Virus record (IMG/VR): IMGVR_UViG_3300017917_003089
Location: 1 to 53,183 of that record
DNA length: 53,183 nucleotides
Direction: 5' to 3' (one strand)
Origin: a virus
Of the stretch, positions 25,451 to 34,253 are shown piece by piece. The notes beneath the pieces were generated by a model that saw only the letters and a list, made by a program, of their open reading frames with translations, made no database searches and was not told where the DNA came from. Every line of letters begins with the position of its first letter. Position 1 is the stretch's first letter. The position numbers and the translations under genes were made by a program.

Positions 25451-27208
25451 ATGGAATTTTTAGAATTAATACAAGAAGGAAGAAAGGACGATTTTATTCA
25501 GAGGTATTCGAAAAAGTTTAATCCTGAACAAATTAAAAAAATAACTACGGAGATTCAACCAAAATACTTGGACTGGGTTGGTAAAGTTATAGACCCAATC
25601 AATTTTGAAAGCAATTTTGCTAAGTTGGTGGTTGCATTAGAAGCGTTCGAGAGATTATCTTCAAACTTACCATTAACCGATATTAATCAGTATAAGAGTG
25701 TTGTTGAATTAATTAATGCGTTGGCAACATATGAGAATAGACAAAGAAGATCGGTTAGAAAAGTTGAGGGTGGAAATGTTGTTTATGAGGATGATAGATT
25801 CTTCATTGTTAACCCATTAACACATAGTTCTTCTTGTTATTATGGTAAAGGAACCAAATGGTGTACCGCGGCAGACTCGGATTATAATTTCAAAAAATAT
25901 AATGAAGACGGTAAATTGTTTTACATTTTAGATAAAACATTATCAACTTCAGACCCACTATATAAAGTTGCGATTCTTAAAAAATTTGATGGAGATACAA
26001 CTTATTGGAATGCTGTCGATGATAATATTAAATCTGGATGGATTTTCAACACAAATAAGTTAAAGGAGATATTATCTGCGATAGATGGATATATTAACAC
26101 CGAATACGCCGAACAAGTTAAGATTTTTAGCGATAAAGTTGCGGCTCAAAAAGAAAGAGAAAGATTACGTAAACTGGAGATTCAAAGAATTCAAAGAGAA
26201 AGAGAAAATGATGCACAGGAAAGAAGAGATGAAAATGAATGGGAACTTGGGCCTAATTGCCCTGATGAAGGGTTAAAGGCACATGCATTACTTGATTGGT
26301 TAGTGGATAATAATGATGTTGAAGTAAAAACAAATGAAGATATTATCGAAATACAAAGACTTAACGATGAGATAGAAAGACTTAATCAAGAATATAATAA
26401 TGATGAAGAAGTAAGACAGGATTTATTAGATGAAATAAGTATTCTAGAAGACGAATTAGAAGAGTTACAAAATAAAATAGATGTCTATAATATATTCCCG
26501 ACAGGTACTCACTATGATATGACAGAATTTGAAGTTTTATCCGATAATGTTTCAGGTAGAAGATATGCGGTCGGGGATGAGTCAGAAACAGAATCAAGTG
26601 CTAGAGATTATGTTGAACAATTAATTGATGACGTTGGATATGCAGGAATTAACGCTAACTTTGCAAAGAATTATATAGACAATGATGCCGTTGTGGATTA
26701 CGCTCAAGAGTTATATGATGATGATGTTAGAAGCAATCCTGAGGTATATTTTGATGATTCGGAAAGATTGTTAAGTGATGAACAAGAAGAAAAAATTGAG
26801 ATTTTAAAAATGAAAATAGGGAAAACAGAAGAAACTATTTCACATTTAGAATCTCAAATGGATGGTGATGAAGGAGATAATGATATCCAAGAAAAGATAG
26901 ATGAGTTTAACGATGTTATTCAAGAAATGAATGATGAAATTGAGGAAATTGAAGGAGACCCAGAAGGTGATTTCCCTGAAGATTTATTTGAAGATAAAGT
27001 TAGTGATTTAGTTGAAGATGTTAGAAGAAACCCTGAATGGTTCATGTCCGATTTTGGGTTAGAATGGGAAAATTATATAGATAAGGATGGGTTTATTCAA
27101 GGAGTTATAGATGAAGATGGTTATGGTCATACACTCAATAGTTATGACGGAACAATTGATGAAATATATGTTGAAAATAAACTATTTTATGTTATGAGAA
27201 TTGATTAG
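25451..27208 (+). CDS. Tagged protein with WCT domain and coiled coil
   Basis: 585 residues. The start MEFLELIQEGRKDDF resembles the T4 capsid-targeting peptide in layout: a short amphipathic run, then hydrophobic-x-E. A domain near 100-200 holds SSCYYGKGTKWCTAADSDYN followed by GKLFYILD, matching the WCT block of the 17367 protein. Two acidic coiled coils follow (about 225-340 and 435-510), then a C-terminal Trp/Asp-rich region. It has no enzymatic motif I can name. A packaged virion protein is my best reading. Confidence 0.65.
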   Translation: MEFLELIQEGRKDDFIQRYSKKFNPEQIKKITTEIQPKYLDWVGKVIDPINFESNFAKLVVALEAFERLSSNLPLTDINQYKSVVELINALATYENRQRRSVRKVEGGNVVYEDDRFFIVNPLTHSSSCYYGKGTKWCTAADSDYNFKKYNEDGKLFYILDKTLSTSDPLYKVAILKKFDGDTTYWNAVDDNIKSGWIFNTNKLKEILSAIDGYINTEYAEQVKIFSDKVAAQKERERLRKLEIQRIQRERENDAQERRDENEWELGPNCPDEGLKAHALLDWLVDNNDVEVKTNEDIIEIQRLNDEIERLNQEYNNDEEVRQDLLDEISILEDELEELQNKIDVYNIFPTGTHYDMTEFEVLSDNVSGRRYAVGDESETESSARDYVEQLIDDVGYAGINANFAKNYIDNDAVVDYAQELYDDDVRSNPEVYFDDSERLLSDEQEEKIEILKMKIGKTEETISHLESQMDGDEGDNDIQEKIDEFNDVIQEMNDEIEEIEGDPEGDFPEDLFEDKVSDLVEDVRRNPEWFMSDFGLEWENYIDKDGFIQGVIDEDGYGHTLNSYDGTIDEIYVENKLFYVMRID

Positions 27209-27234
27209 TAATGTTTGATGGTTTATAATTATTT

Positions 27235-28014
27235 ATGGCTAAAAAAAAGAAAATATCATTTAAATTAAATCCTGAATGGATGTTTAAAGAACCGCTGGAT
27301 TTTGAATATAACAAATACACTCTTTTAGACTATCTTCAAAAATGTGAAAAAAGATTTGATAATTTTGAGATATACCCTGATTTTGTTGAATTATCATTAC
27401 ATTTGGCCAATCTACAATCTTTGGCAAAAGAAAATATGTTATTACTAACTAAAAAGAAATTCGAATCTTGTGATGATGAAATTCTATTAAAAGAGCTGTA
27501 TCCAAAAAAACCGAGACAAATTAATTCTGAAGAAGAGATTGAGTTGGATAAAACAATAAGGTTTTCAGGTAATAAACTATTCGATGCATTCAACGTGGCA
27601 AAATCTATCTGGAATATTGCTTACGATAATGTTGAAATTTCTTTAAAGAAAAATAAAAATTCGTTAGGTTACGGGCAAGGATATGTTTTTCATTATTCAA
27701 AAGAAGACGAAAAACTTTATGTTTGGGAGTTCGAAATAAAAAAAATTAAGAAAGACCAATTTAATAATAAGACATATCTTAAATTAATATATGAAGGAGT
27801 ACCCGACACTCTAGCACTTTTAAATATAATTGACACATTCTCAACTTGGAACACATCCGTTATTTGTCATAACTTACCTATCTTTGAAATGAAAAGTACT
27901 CAAAAATTTCCAATGGATGCGACATTAATACCAATCATGAGAAGAAAAATTATGGCATATATTTTCCAAATTATTAATATGGAAAAGTTAAAAAATTTTG
28001 ACTCTGAACAATAA
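27235..28014 (+). CDS. Hypothetical protein, 259 aa
   Basis: Basic N-terminus (MAKKKKISFKLNPEWMFKEP), then helical and beta segments such as YGQGYVFHYSKEDEKLYVWE. No recognised motif. It follows the large tagged gene by 26 nt and begins a run of mostly small genes. Its own ATG overlaps an ATTATTTATG sequence, so a separate promoter is possible. Confidence 0.65.
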   Translation: MAKKKKISFKLNPEWMFKEPLDFEYNKYTLLDYLQKCEKRFDNFEIYPDFVELSLHLANLQSLAKENMLLLTKKKFESCDDEILLKELYPKKPRQINSEEEIELDKTIRFSGNKLFDAFNVAKSIWNIAYDNVEISLKKNKNSLGYGQGYVFHYSKEDEKLYVWEFEIKKIKKDQFNNKTYLKLIYEGVPDTLALLNIIDTFSTWNTSVICHNLPIFEMKSTQKFPMDATLIPIMRRKIMAYIFQIINMEKLKNFDSEQ

Positions 28015-28032
28015 AAGTGTTATTATTTTAAC

Positions 28033-28239
28033 ATGGGATTCAATAAACGATATGTTTTTTCAGTTTCAAGTGTTGAGGCACTTAAAAAAAATTCACTTAG
28101 AGAATATTACGGTGAGAGTGATGCTCTAATATTCATGGACCAAATTAGTGTGGATATTTATCATCATCATAAAGAAGGGAAAACAGACGAAGAAATTTTA
28201 TCTATTATAAAACAAAACATGGAGGAAAAAAACCTATGA
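28033..28239 (+). CDS. Hypothetical protein, 68 aa
   Basis: Small soluble protein with a His-rich patch (SVDIYHHHKEGKTDEEIL) and a C-terminal helix. It overlaps the next gene by 4 nt (ATGA), supporting co-translation. Function unknown. Confidence 0.6.
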   Translation: MGFNKRYVFSVSSVEALKKNSLREYYGESDALIFMDQISVDIYHHHKEGKTDEEILSIIKQNMEEKNL

Positions 28240-28475
28240 AATGTATTAAATCAATCAGAGCCACGAAAGATGTTGAGCTCGGTGAAATCAGAAGAATTGA
28301 CGATAAAACTGCCATGAGTATGGTTGGAAGTTCTTGGCAATATGTGTCAAAATCAGAGTGGAAAACTGCAACTCGTAAATCTAAACCCGTAGAAACTGAA
28401 GTTATTACGGAAAAATCAGAAGAAAAAGTTGAAAAGAAACCTTATAAAAAAGGAAGTAAACCTGAAAAAAAATAA
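28236..28475 (+). CDS. Hypothetical protein with Lys-rich tail, 79 aa
   Basis: The N-terminal 45 residues look like a small beta domain (CIKSIRATKDVELGEIRRID then SSWQYVSKSEWK). The remainder is a Lys/Glu/Pro-rich disordered tail. The start overlaps the previous stop through ATGA. No known function. Confidence 0.6.
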   Translation: MKCIKSIRATKDVELGEIRRIDDKTAMSMVGSSWQYVSKSEWKTATRKSKPVETEVITEKSEEKVEKKPYKKGSKPEKK

Positions 28476-28476
28476 T

Positions 28477-28611
28477 ATGAAAAAAATCTTAAGGAAATTA
28501 GATTGGTTGTTCGATTATTATATTGCTTGGATGTTTTATAATGGAAATAAACAACATCGATACATAGAGTATATGGAACAAAAATGGGGTAAGCAAAATG
28601 AAAACAAATGA
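28477..28611 (+). CDS. Small basic protein, 44 aa
   Basis: From ATG 28477: MKKILRKLDWLFDYYIAWMF, then NGNKQHRYIEYMEQKWG. A hydrophobic, aromatic N-terminal helix might associate with the membrane. It starts 1 nt after the preceding stop and overlaps the next gene by 14 nt. Function unknown. Confidence 0.55.
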   Translation: MKKILRKLDWLFDYYIAWMFYNGNKQHRYIEYMEQKWGKQNENK

Positions 28612-28834
28612 AAATTTAAAAGTTGCTGCTTTAGTTGTGTTATTTTTTACTATAATAATATTAATTAGTTTTTATACCACAAAACCAATAGAACCAAAAA
28701 CACCTTCAGTTGATAAACAAATTCAGTTGGCTAAGGATAGCATAACTAATCAAATAATTAAACAAGAATTGGATAGTACATATCCTTTCGACCATAGTAA
28801 AACACCAACAGATGATAGCAAAAGCGTTCGATGA
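28598..28834 (+). CDS. Single-span membrane protein, 78 aa
   Basis: One hydrophobic segment (about 8-27, AALVVLFFTIIILISFY) followed by a Thr/Pro-rich exposed region and a polar tail. It overlaps both neighbouring genes by short stretches. Function unknown. Confidence 0.55.
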   Translation: MKTNENLKVAALVVLFFTIIILISFYTTKPIEPKTPSVDKQIQLAKDSITNQIIKQELDSTYPFDHSKTPTDDSKSVR

Positions 28835-29054
28835 TAAAGAAATGGTATATAATCCCGAACATTATGGTGGGGCGGATAATCCATATGAAGTAATAAAAGT
28901 TTGTGAAGCTTGGGGTTTAGATAGAGATGCTTACTTATTCAACGTAGTAAAGTATGTGGCAAGGGCAGGGAAGAAAGACCCAGCTAAAGAATTGGAAGAC
29001 TTAAAGAAAGCGGCAGTTTATTTACAACACAGAATTAGAACTATTGAAAATTAG
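28812..29054 (+). CDS. DUF3310 family protein
   Basis: 80 residues with the DUF3310 pattern: YNPEHYGGADNPYEVIKVCE, then GLDRDAYLFNVVKYVARAGK and KELEDLKKAAVYLQHRI. The family is common in phages and often annotated near nucleotide metabolism, but its activity is not settled. ATG 28842 (MVYNPEHY) avoids the 23-nt overlap with the upstream gene and may be the true start. Confidence 0.8.
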   Translation: MIAKAFDDKEMVYNPEHYGGADNPYEVIKVCEAWGLDRDAYLFNVVKYVARAGKKDPAKELEDLKKAAVYLQHRIRTIEN

Positions 29055-29075
29055 TAAAACGCTTAAACTTAAAAA

Positions 29076-29516
29076 ATGGCAATAATTTGGTTAACAGGAC
29101 AACCTGGGGCGGGTAAAACAACGATTGCAAAAGAAATCATCAAATTACAAGATAATGAGGAATGGATAAATGTTGATGGGGACGACATAAGGGAAATTTT
29201 TGATAATAAAGATTATTCCGAACAAGGAAGAAGAAAAAATATTGAACTCGCACAACAGATTGCATTATTCTTACATAAGAAAGGTAAGAATGTTGTTGTT
29301 TCATTAGTCTCTCCATATAAAAATCAAAGAGAGGATTTTAAACTTAAAGTAGGAGACAATATTGTTGAGGCTTATGTCCACACAAATGAATTTAGAGGAA
29401 GAGAAAATTTTCATGTTCAAAATTATGAACCACCAACAGAATGGTTTGTTGATGTTTCAACTGACAATAAAACTGCGGAAGAATGTGCCAAACACATAAT
29501 AACTTATTTAATATGA
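29076..29516 (+). CDS. Adenylylsulfate-kinase-like P-loop kinase
   Basis: 146 residues. The Walker A motif is GQPGAGKTT at the N-terminus (IIWLTGQPGAGKTTIAK), followed by WINVDGDDIREIFDN, the pattern of APS kinases (CysC) that phosphorylate adenylyl sulfate. It is shorter than cellular CysC, and the C-terminal part is divergent. Phage homologues may phosphorylate another small molecule. The gene overlaps the following nucleotidyltransferase gene by 4 nt, suggesting a paired reaction. Confidence 0.75.
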   Translation: MAIIWLTGQPGAGKTTIAKEIIKLQDNEEWINVDGDDIREIFDNKDYSEQGRRKNIELAQQIALFLHKKGKNVVVSLVSPYKNQREDFKLKVGDNIVEAYVHTNEFRGRENFHVQNYEPPTEWFVDVSTDNKTAEECAKHIITYLI

Positions 29517-29902
29517 AAAAAATACATGTTGAAGGAGACCCTAAATTAAAAAATACTGGAGGTAAACAGTATTCCATGTTTGTGGGACGATTCCAACCAT
29601 TTCATGAAGGGCATATATGGTTGGTCAATCAATGTTTAGAAGATGGTAAAAATGTTTTAATTTGTATTAGAGATATTGAACCAGATGATAAGAACCCGTT
29701 TACCGCACAAGAAGTTGAGAGAAACATCCGAAATGAAATGTGGAAATATTTGACGGATGAAAGAATAAAAGTTATGATTATACCAGATATAGAATCTGTT
29801 AATTTTGGTAGAGGTGTCGGTTATGATATTATTGAACATATTCCACCACAAGAGATTAGTGATATTTCAGCAACTAAAATAAGAGAACAATTAAAACAAT
29901 AA
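29513..29902 (+). CDS. Cytidylyltransferase-like nucleotidyltransferase (NMNAT-type candidate)
   Basis: 129 residues from ATG 29513. It has the nucleotidyltransferase motifs GRFQPFHEGH (GxFxPxHxGH) near residue 25 and ISATKIREQL at the C-terminus. The family includes NMN adenylyltransferases such as NadM and NadR. With the NAMPT-like gene at 41679 it could complete NAD synthesis from nicotinamide, but cytidylyl or other adenylyl transfer fits as well. Coupled to the APS-kinase-like gene by an ATGA overlap. Confidence 0.75.
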   Translation: MKKIHVEGDPKLKNTGGKQYSMFVGRFQPFHEGHIWLVNQCLEDGKNVLICIRDIEPDDKNPFTAQEVERNIRNEMWKYLTDERIKVMIIPDIESVNFGRGVGYDIIEHIPPQEISDISATKIREQLKQ

Positions 29903-29946
29903 GGAAAATTATAAATAATAGTTGTATCTTTCTACACACTAACATA

Positions 29947-29953
29947 TATTTAT
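29947..29953 (+). promoter_or_regulatory. TATTTAT box close to an ATG
   Basis: TATTTAT ends 4 nt before ATG 29958 of the homing endonuclease. If this is a -10 box, the mRNA would start at the AUG. A TATCTTTC sequence slightly upstream may be a second box. Confidence 0.3.
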
Positions 29954-29957
29954 TAAT

Positions 29958-30818
29958 ATGGGAAATAGAATAGATATTGACTATCAATTAGTAATTGAAA
30001 GATACAATGAGTTAAAAAATTTAAAAAAAGTTGCAAAAAGTTTTGGGGTATCAGTTAGACCAATAAAAAGAATTCTTAAAAACAACAATACAGTATTAAC
30101 AAATCGTAAATATGGTGTTAAACATTCTTTTTTTGAGGTCATTGATACAGAAGAAAAGGCATATTGGCTTGGATTTTTATTTGCAGATGGATGTGTTAGG
30201 AAAAGTAAATCAGGTAGTCAGTTAGTGTTAAAATTATCAACCAAAGATGAAAACCATTTAAAATTATTTAAAACAATTATTGAATCGGAACATAAGATAA
30301 TTCGTTCCCTAAATAAAACTTTTTCTAAAAAAGGAACCCCATCAACATCTGAAAATTCTTCTATACGTATTAATAGTAGTAAATTAGTTGATGATTTAAT
30401 CAAACAAGGATGCGGACCAAGAAAAACCTTTATTATTGATAAACCAGACATAGATGAAAAGCTTTATAAAGATTTTATTAGAGGGTATTATGATGGAGAT
30501 GGTAATTTTTTCTTCAACGAAAAAACTAAAATGTCGGTAGTTACCATAGTTTGTGCATCCGAAAATTTTAGAAAATTTTTAATTGATGTATTATCTAAAA
30601 TACCTAACATAGGGAAAATTCATGAAGACAAGCAAAAGTATACGATTAAAATTGTGAATATCGTTGGAATTATTGAATTTTTATCATACATTTATAACGA
30701 CTCAAAAATAGAGTTGACGAGGAAAAAAGAATATTATGAAAGATATAGAAAATATAGAAAAAGTGTTGAATCAGGTTATCAACGGGGACTGTGTGGAAGT
30801 TATGTCAAAACTTCCTGA
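29958..30818 (+). CDS. LAGLIDADG homing endonuclease
   Basis: 286 residues. An N-terminal helix-turn-helix-like part (KKVAKSFGVSVRPIKRIL) precedes two LAGLIDADG-type motifs: AYWLGFLFADGCV near residue 70 and KDFIRGYYDGDGNFFF near 170. Such enzymes cut a long specific site and copy their gene into cut relatives. It is free-standing: no intron or intein surrounds it. Its 3' end overlaps the start of the methyltransferase gene by 83 nt, so that gene's 5' end is the likely insertion site. Confidence 0.85.
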   Translation: MGNRIDIDYQLVIERYNELKNLKKVAKSFGVSVRPIKRILKNNNTVLTNRKYGVKHSFFEVIDTEEKAYWLGFLFADGCVRKSKSGSQLVLKLSTKDENHLKLFKTIIESEHKIIRSLNKTFSKKGTPSTSENSSIRINSSKLVDDLIKQGCGPRKTFIIDKPDIDEKLYKDFIRGYYDGDGNFFFNEKTKMSVVTIVCASENFRKFLIDVLSKIPNIGKIHEDKQKYTIKIVNIVGIIEFLSYIYNDSKIELTRKKEYYERYRKYRKSVESGYQRGLCGSYVKTS

Positions 30819-31605
30819 AAATTCAATTGATATTATTATAACTAGCCCTCCATATTCGGTTAATATTAATTATGATGTTTACAATGATAATACAAGTATT
30901 GATGAATATTTAGATTTTTCTAAAAAATGGTTAACATCTGCATTCAGAGTATTAAAGGATGATGGTAGAATTTGTGTTAATGTGCCTTATGAGGTTAATT
31001 TAAAAGATAGAGGTGGTAGGGTTTTTATTGTTTCTGAAATTTGGAATATAATGAAAGAAATTGGATATAAATGGTTTGGGATTATTGATTTAGAAGAAAA
31101 GAGTCCGCATAGGAGTAAAACGACCGCTTGGGGGTCTTGGATGAGTTGTAGTCAACCATATATTTATAACCCGAAAGAATGCGTTATTATTGCTTATAAA
31201 AATTCACCTAAAAAACTAACAAAGAATGTACCTGAGTGGGTTGCAACTGAGATTACGGAGTCAGATTTGTTCGGTGAGGTAACAACTAAAAAAGTTTATA
31301 CTAATGAACAGAAAAAAGAATTCATGAGTTTGGTATACGGTCAGTGGGATTATTTCGCAGATACTAAAAGTCTAACAAAGGCAACCTTCTCTATGGATAT
31401 CCCAATGAAGGCAATTAAAATTTTATCATATAAAAATGATATTATATTAGATCCGTTTAATGGGTCAGGAACAACATGTGCAGCTGCTGAAATTTTAAAC
31501 AGAAGGTGGATCGGAATTGATTTGAGTGAAAATTATTGTAATATCGCAAGGGAAAGAGTTCAACATTTTGTGGATAGAAACAAACAAATGAAATTAGATT
31601 TATAG
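30736..31605 (+). CDS. DNA methyltransferase (SPPY, beta class)
   Basis: 289 residues in the order of beta-class enzymes: catalytic TSPPY near residue 36 first, SAM-binding DPFNGSGTT near 239 last, followed by RRWIGIDLSENYCNIARER. SPPY is typical of N4-cytosine enzymes but also of some N6-adenine enzymes. The methyl donor is SAM. A second methylase in the window (16478) is of another class. A terminator follows directly. The start lies inside the homing endonuclease gene. Confidence 0.85.
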   Translation: MKDIENIEKVLNQVINGDCVEVMSKLPENSIDIIITSPPYSVNINYDVYNDNTSIDEYLDFSKKWLTSAFRVLKDDGRICVNVPYEVNLKDRGGRVFIVSEIWNIMKEIGYKWFGIIDLEEKSPHRSKTTAWGSWMSCSQPYIYNPKECVIIAYKNSPKKLTKNVPEWVATEITESDLFGEVTTKKVYTNEQKKEFMSLVYGQWDYFADTKSLTKATFSMDIPMKAIKILSYKNDIILDPFNGSGTTCAAAEILNRRWIGIDLSENYCNIARERVQHFVDRNKQMKLDL

Positions 31606-31607
31606 TT

Positions 31608-31631
31608 AAAGGGTCAATGACCCTTTTTTTA
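31608..31631 (+). terminator. Terminator after methyltransferase
   Basis: AAAGGGTC pairs with GACCCTTT around an AAT loop (31608-31626) and is followed by a run of T residues. Confidence 0.85.
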
Positions 31632-31641
31632 TTTATAAGGA

Positions 31642-31648
31642 TATTTAT
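31642..31648 (+). promoter_or_regulatory. TATTTAT / TATAAATA box, candidate late promoter
   Basis: TATTTATAAATA (31642-31653) contains both TATTTAT and the exact T4 late-promoter octamer TATAAATA, shortly before ATG 31662. Promoter activity is inferred. Confidence 0.45.
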
Positions 31649-31661
31649 AAATAAAGTTGTA

Positions 31662-32777
31662 ATGGTGAATATACTCATAACTGAAGAACAATATAGGTCT
31701 ATTGAAGATAGATTATTGTTCGAAAACAAATTAAATTTAGCCAAAAAAAATTGGGAATCATTTTCAAATGAACAGAAAAAAATGGCAAAAAATGTTGCAG
31801 AAACATTTAACCCTGGAAGTTCAAAAATTTTAAATGAGGCTTCGTGGTATAACTTAGTTGGAGACGTACTAGGAATAGTCGACCCAACAGGTATTGTAGA
31901 CGTTGTAAACGGAATATCATATTTTGCTCAAGGGGATCATCTATTTGGATTACTTAGTATAATTTCCGCAATACCAATTGCCGGTGATTTTGTTGCAAAA
32001 CCTGTTATGGGTGCATTAAAAATTGGTGGAGATGCAACTAAAGGTTTAAAAGTTGCAATGAAAGCTGCGAATGTAGGTGAAATAGGAAAGGCTACTGAAA
32101 TGTTAACTAAATTATCAAAAGAACCTGGTGTTGTTGGTAAATTCTTACAATCTGCAAAATCGTGGGCACCTAAAGTTGCATCAAAAGTTGAACAATTACC
32201 TGGAGGTGTATTAAAAGGATTCAAAAAAACTATATTAGATTATCTTAAATTATTAGAAAATGCGGGGGTTAAAAGCACGAGATTCCAAAAAAATGTTAAA
32301 GCATTGTTGGCGGCACCAACAGCAAAAAACTTAAAGACATCGATCCCAATGTTACAGGATTTTTTAAAGAATGAAAAAGTGTTAAGTGGTTTAACTAAAA
32401 GAGGACCATTAAGTCAAATATTTTTAGGTGGTGCTCCAAGATTATTTGGTAATAGAAGAATGAGAATATTAATGAGACAAACAAAATGGTGGTTAGGATT
32501 TTTAGATTATATTGGATTAGCTAATTTTGTTGGACCTGAAGAACTATCTAAAACTATGAGTAATGAAGATATTCAAAAGAAAATGGCGGAATATAATCAA
32601 ACAAATGAGGCTAAGGAGTATGCGAAACAAGATTTTGGAGACACTCAATTTGATGGGCAATCACAATCAAATCAACAAACAACTTCACAACAACAGCAGG
32701 GTTCAGACCCATTACAATCATTCTTTAAAGATATTTTTACGGGTCAAGTAGGTAAAGCGGCTATAGCCGCACTTTAA
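31662..32777 (+). CDS. Tagged hydrophobic protein, possible ejection or pore protein
   Basis: 371 residues from ATG 31662. The start VNILITEEQYRSIEDRLLFE carries hydrophobic-x-E sites like the other tagged proteins. Residues about 55-125 form hydrophobic helices (DVLGIVDPTGIVDVVNGISY, then LLSIISAIPIAGDFVAK), reminiscent of membrane-inserting segments before toxin domains or in phage ejection proteins. The C-terminus is a Gln/Ser linker and a last helix. A role in membrane passage of DNA or proteins is inference. The upstream box looks late-type. Confidence 0.65.
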   Translation: MVNILITEEQYRSIEDRLLFENKLNLAKKNWESFSNEQKKMAKNVAETFNPGSSKILNEASWYNLVGDVLGIVDPTGIVDVVNGISYFAQGDHLFGLLSIISAIPIAGDFVAKPVMGALKIGGDATKGLKVAMKAANVGEIGKATEMLTKLSKEPGVVGKFLQSAKSWAPKVASKVEQLPGGVLKGFKKTILDYLKLLENAGVKSTRFQKNVKALLAAPTAKNLKTSIPMLQDFLKNEKVLSGLTKRGPLSQIFLGGAPRLFGNRRMRILMRQTKWWLGFLDYIGLANFVGPEELSKTMSNEDIQKKMAEYNQTNEAKEYAKQDFGDTQFDGQSQSNQQTTSQQQQGSDPLQSFFKDIFTGQVGKAAIAAL

Positions 32778-32819
32778 ATTAAAATTTGTGTCAAATTTAC
32801 AGTAAACAAATAATATAAT

Positions 32820-34235
32820 TTGAAAAAAATATTAAAAGAAACGGGTATAAGAGACATTTCGGTACTTAGGAAGAGATATCCTAAGGCTGAAATTTATTTC
32901 CATCAAGACCTTGATGGTGTTACAACTGCAATTGCAATGAAAAAATACCTTGAAGACAATGGTATCGATGTTGTTGGCGCTCATGTTATTCAATATGGGG
33001 ACAAAGAGTTTTCGGTTAAAAAGAATGATGCAACTGGAGACACAATGCCAGTTCTTGTTGATTTTGCACATGGAAAACCAATGTTTGTAATCCATACTGA
33101 CCATCACGATAGACAAGTAGGTTCCGAGAAAGGTACTTCAACATCCTTTAAACAAGCTCGTTCAAATGTTGAAACTATCTCACAAGTTGTTTCACCAAAA
33201 GATTTATTTCCATCTGCAGATATCTTATTAATTAATACTGTTGATTCTGCCGATTTTGCAAAACACGATATTACACCTGATGAGGTTGTAAATTATCTTT
33301 ATCGATTTGATAAAGAAAAACCATTACAAAAAAATAAAATGTTGTTAGGGTTGATAACCAACAAATTATTATTGGCGTTTAAAAACAAACCAGGATTCTT
33401 AGAAGGTTTAGTTATGGATTCAGAACCATCTCTTTTATCGATTTTAAGTAATATAAAAACTTGGATGAAAAGAACAAATGCGGCAAAACCAGAAGAACTA
33501 CAAAAAAATGCAGAAGAATATAGACAATCAATGAAGGACTTTCCGAGAGTCAGTGATAGCATTATTTTCCAATATGGTGGAGGTAGTATGTTTAAGCCTG
33601 GCTCTTATGACAGGTATACCCCATTTAGAAATAATCCTGAAGCAGACTTTCTTATTATGGCTTGGCCGATGGGATTGGTACAGGCATCATGTAATCCATT
33701 TAAAAAAGATAGAGAACTTAAAGGTGTTAACCTCGGTGAGATTGCCCAAGAAGTGTTGGGGAAATGGGAAGACCAATTAAAACAAAGAACAATTCCACTA
33801 TCAACAATTAAATGGGTTAGTGAAACAAGTGCTGGCCCTGAAAGTGTTGGATTTACATTTAAAGACTTTGACGCATTATATGGTGGAAAGTTTATGTTTA
33901 TGGATAACGGAGAACAAATCCTCAATCATATTAAAGATATGATGGAAACACCATTTAAAAACTTATCTGAAAAACACAAAGAAATGTTAGATAAGATCGG
34001 TATTAATGCTTGGGATTTAATTCAATCTAATTCAGGTGGGCATAAATGTATTACAAACATTTCGGGATTAAATTATCTTGGTAGAAGTAAAAGACCACCT
34101 AGTGGAGGTCATAGGTATAATGAATCTGACGATTCACCTTCGGTTAAATTTACAAAAATGATTGCAAATCAATTTGAAACTGTGTTGAAACAAAAGATTG
34201 CCGAGTCAAAGTCATCTGTTGAAAATATAGATTAA
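32820..34235 (+). CDS. DHH/DHHA1-type phosphoesterase, TTG start
   Basis: 471 residues. DHH-family motifs appear in order: FHQDLDGV near residue 27, HTDHHD near 92, INTVDSADFAKHD near 140, and a DHHA1-type SGGHKCITN near 404. Such enzymes hydrolyse phosphodiester bonds in short RNA, pAp or cyclic dinucleotides using Mn2+. No ATG precedes the first motif, so TTG 32820 is the likely start; it lies beside a TAATTTG sequence. The substrate could be nanoRNA or a defence signal; neither is shown. Confidence 0.75.
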   Translation: MKKILKETGIRDISVLRKRYPKAEIYFHQDLDGVTTAIAMKKYLEDNGIDVVGAHVIQYGDKEFSVKKNDATGDTMPVLVDFAHGKPMFVIHTDHHDRQVGSEKGTSTSFKQARSNVETISQVVSPKDLFPSADILLINTVDSADFAKHDITPDEVVNYLYRFDKEKPLQKNKMLLGLITNKLLLAFKNKPGFLEGLVMDSEPSLLSILSNIKTWMKRTNAAKPEELQKNAEEYRQSMKDFPRVSDSIIFQYGGGSMFKPGSYDRYTPFRNNPEADFLIMAWPMGLVQASCNPFKKDRELKGVNLGEIAQEVLGKWEDQLKQRTIPLSTIKWVSETSAGPESVGFTFKDFDALYGGKFMFMDNGEQILNHIKDMMETPFKNLSEKHKEMLDKIGINAWDLIQSNSGGHKCITNISGLNYLGRSKRPPSGGHRYNESDDSPSVKFTKMIANQFETVLKQKIAESKSSVENID

Positions 34236-34253
34236 TCTTTTTATATTTTGTGT

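Noticed and set aside
29958-31605. Intein or intron-borne endonuclease
   Set aside because: The endonuclease has its own start and stop and no splice or intein motifs flank it; it is free-standing.
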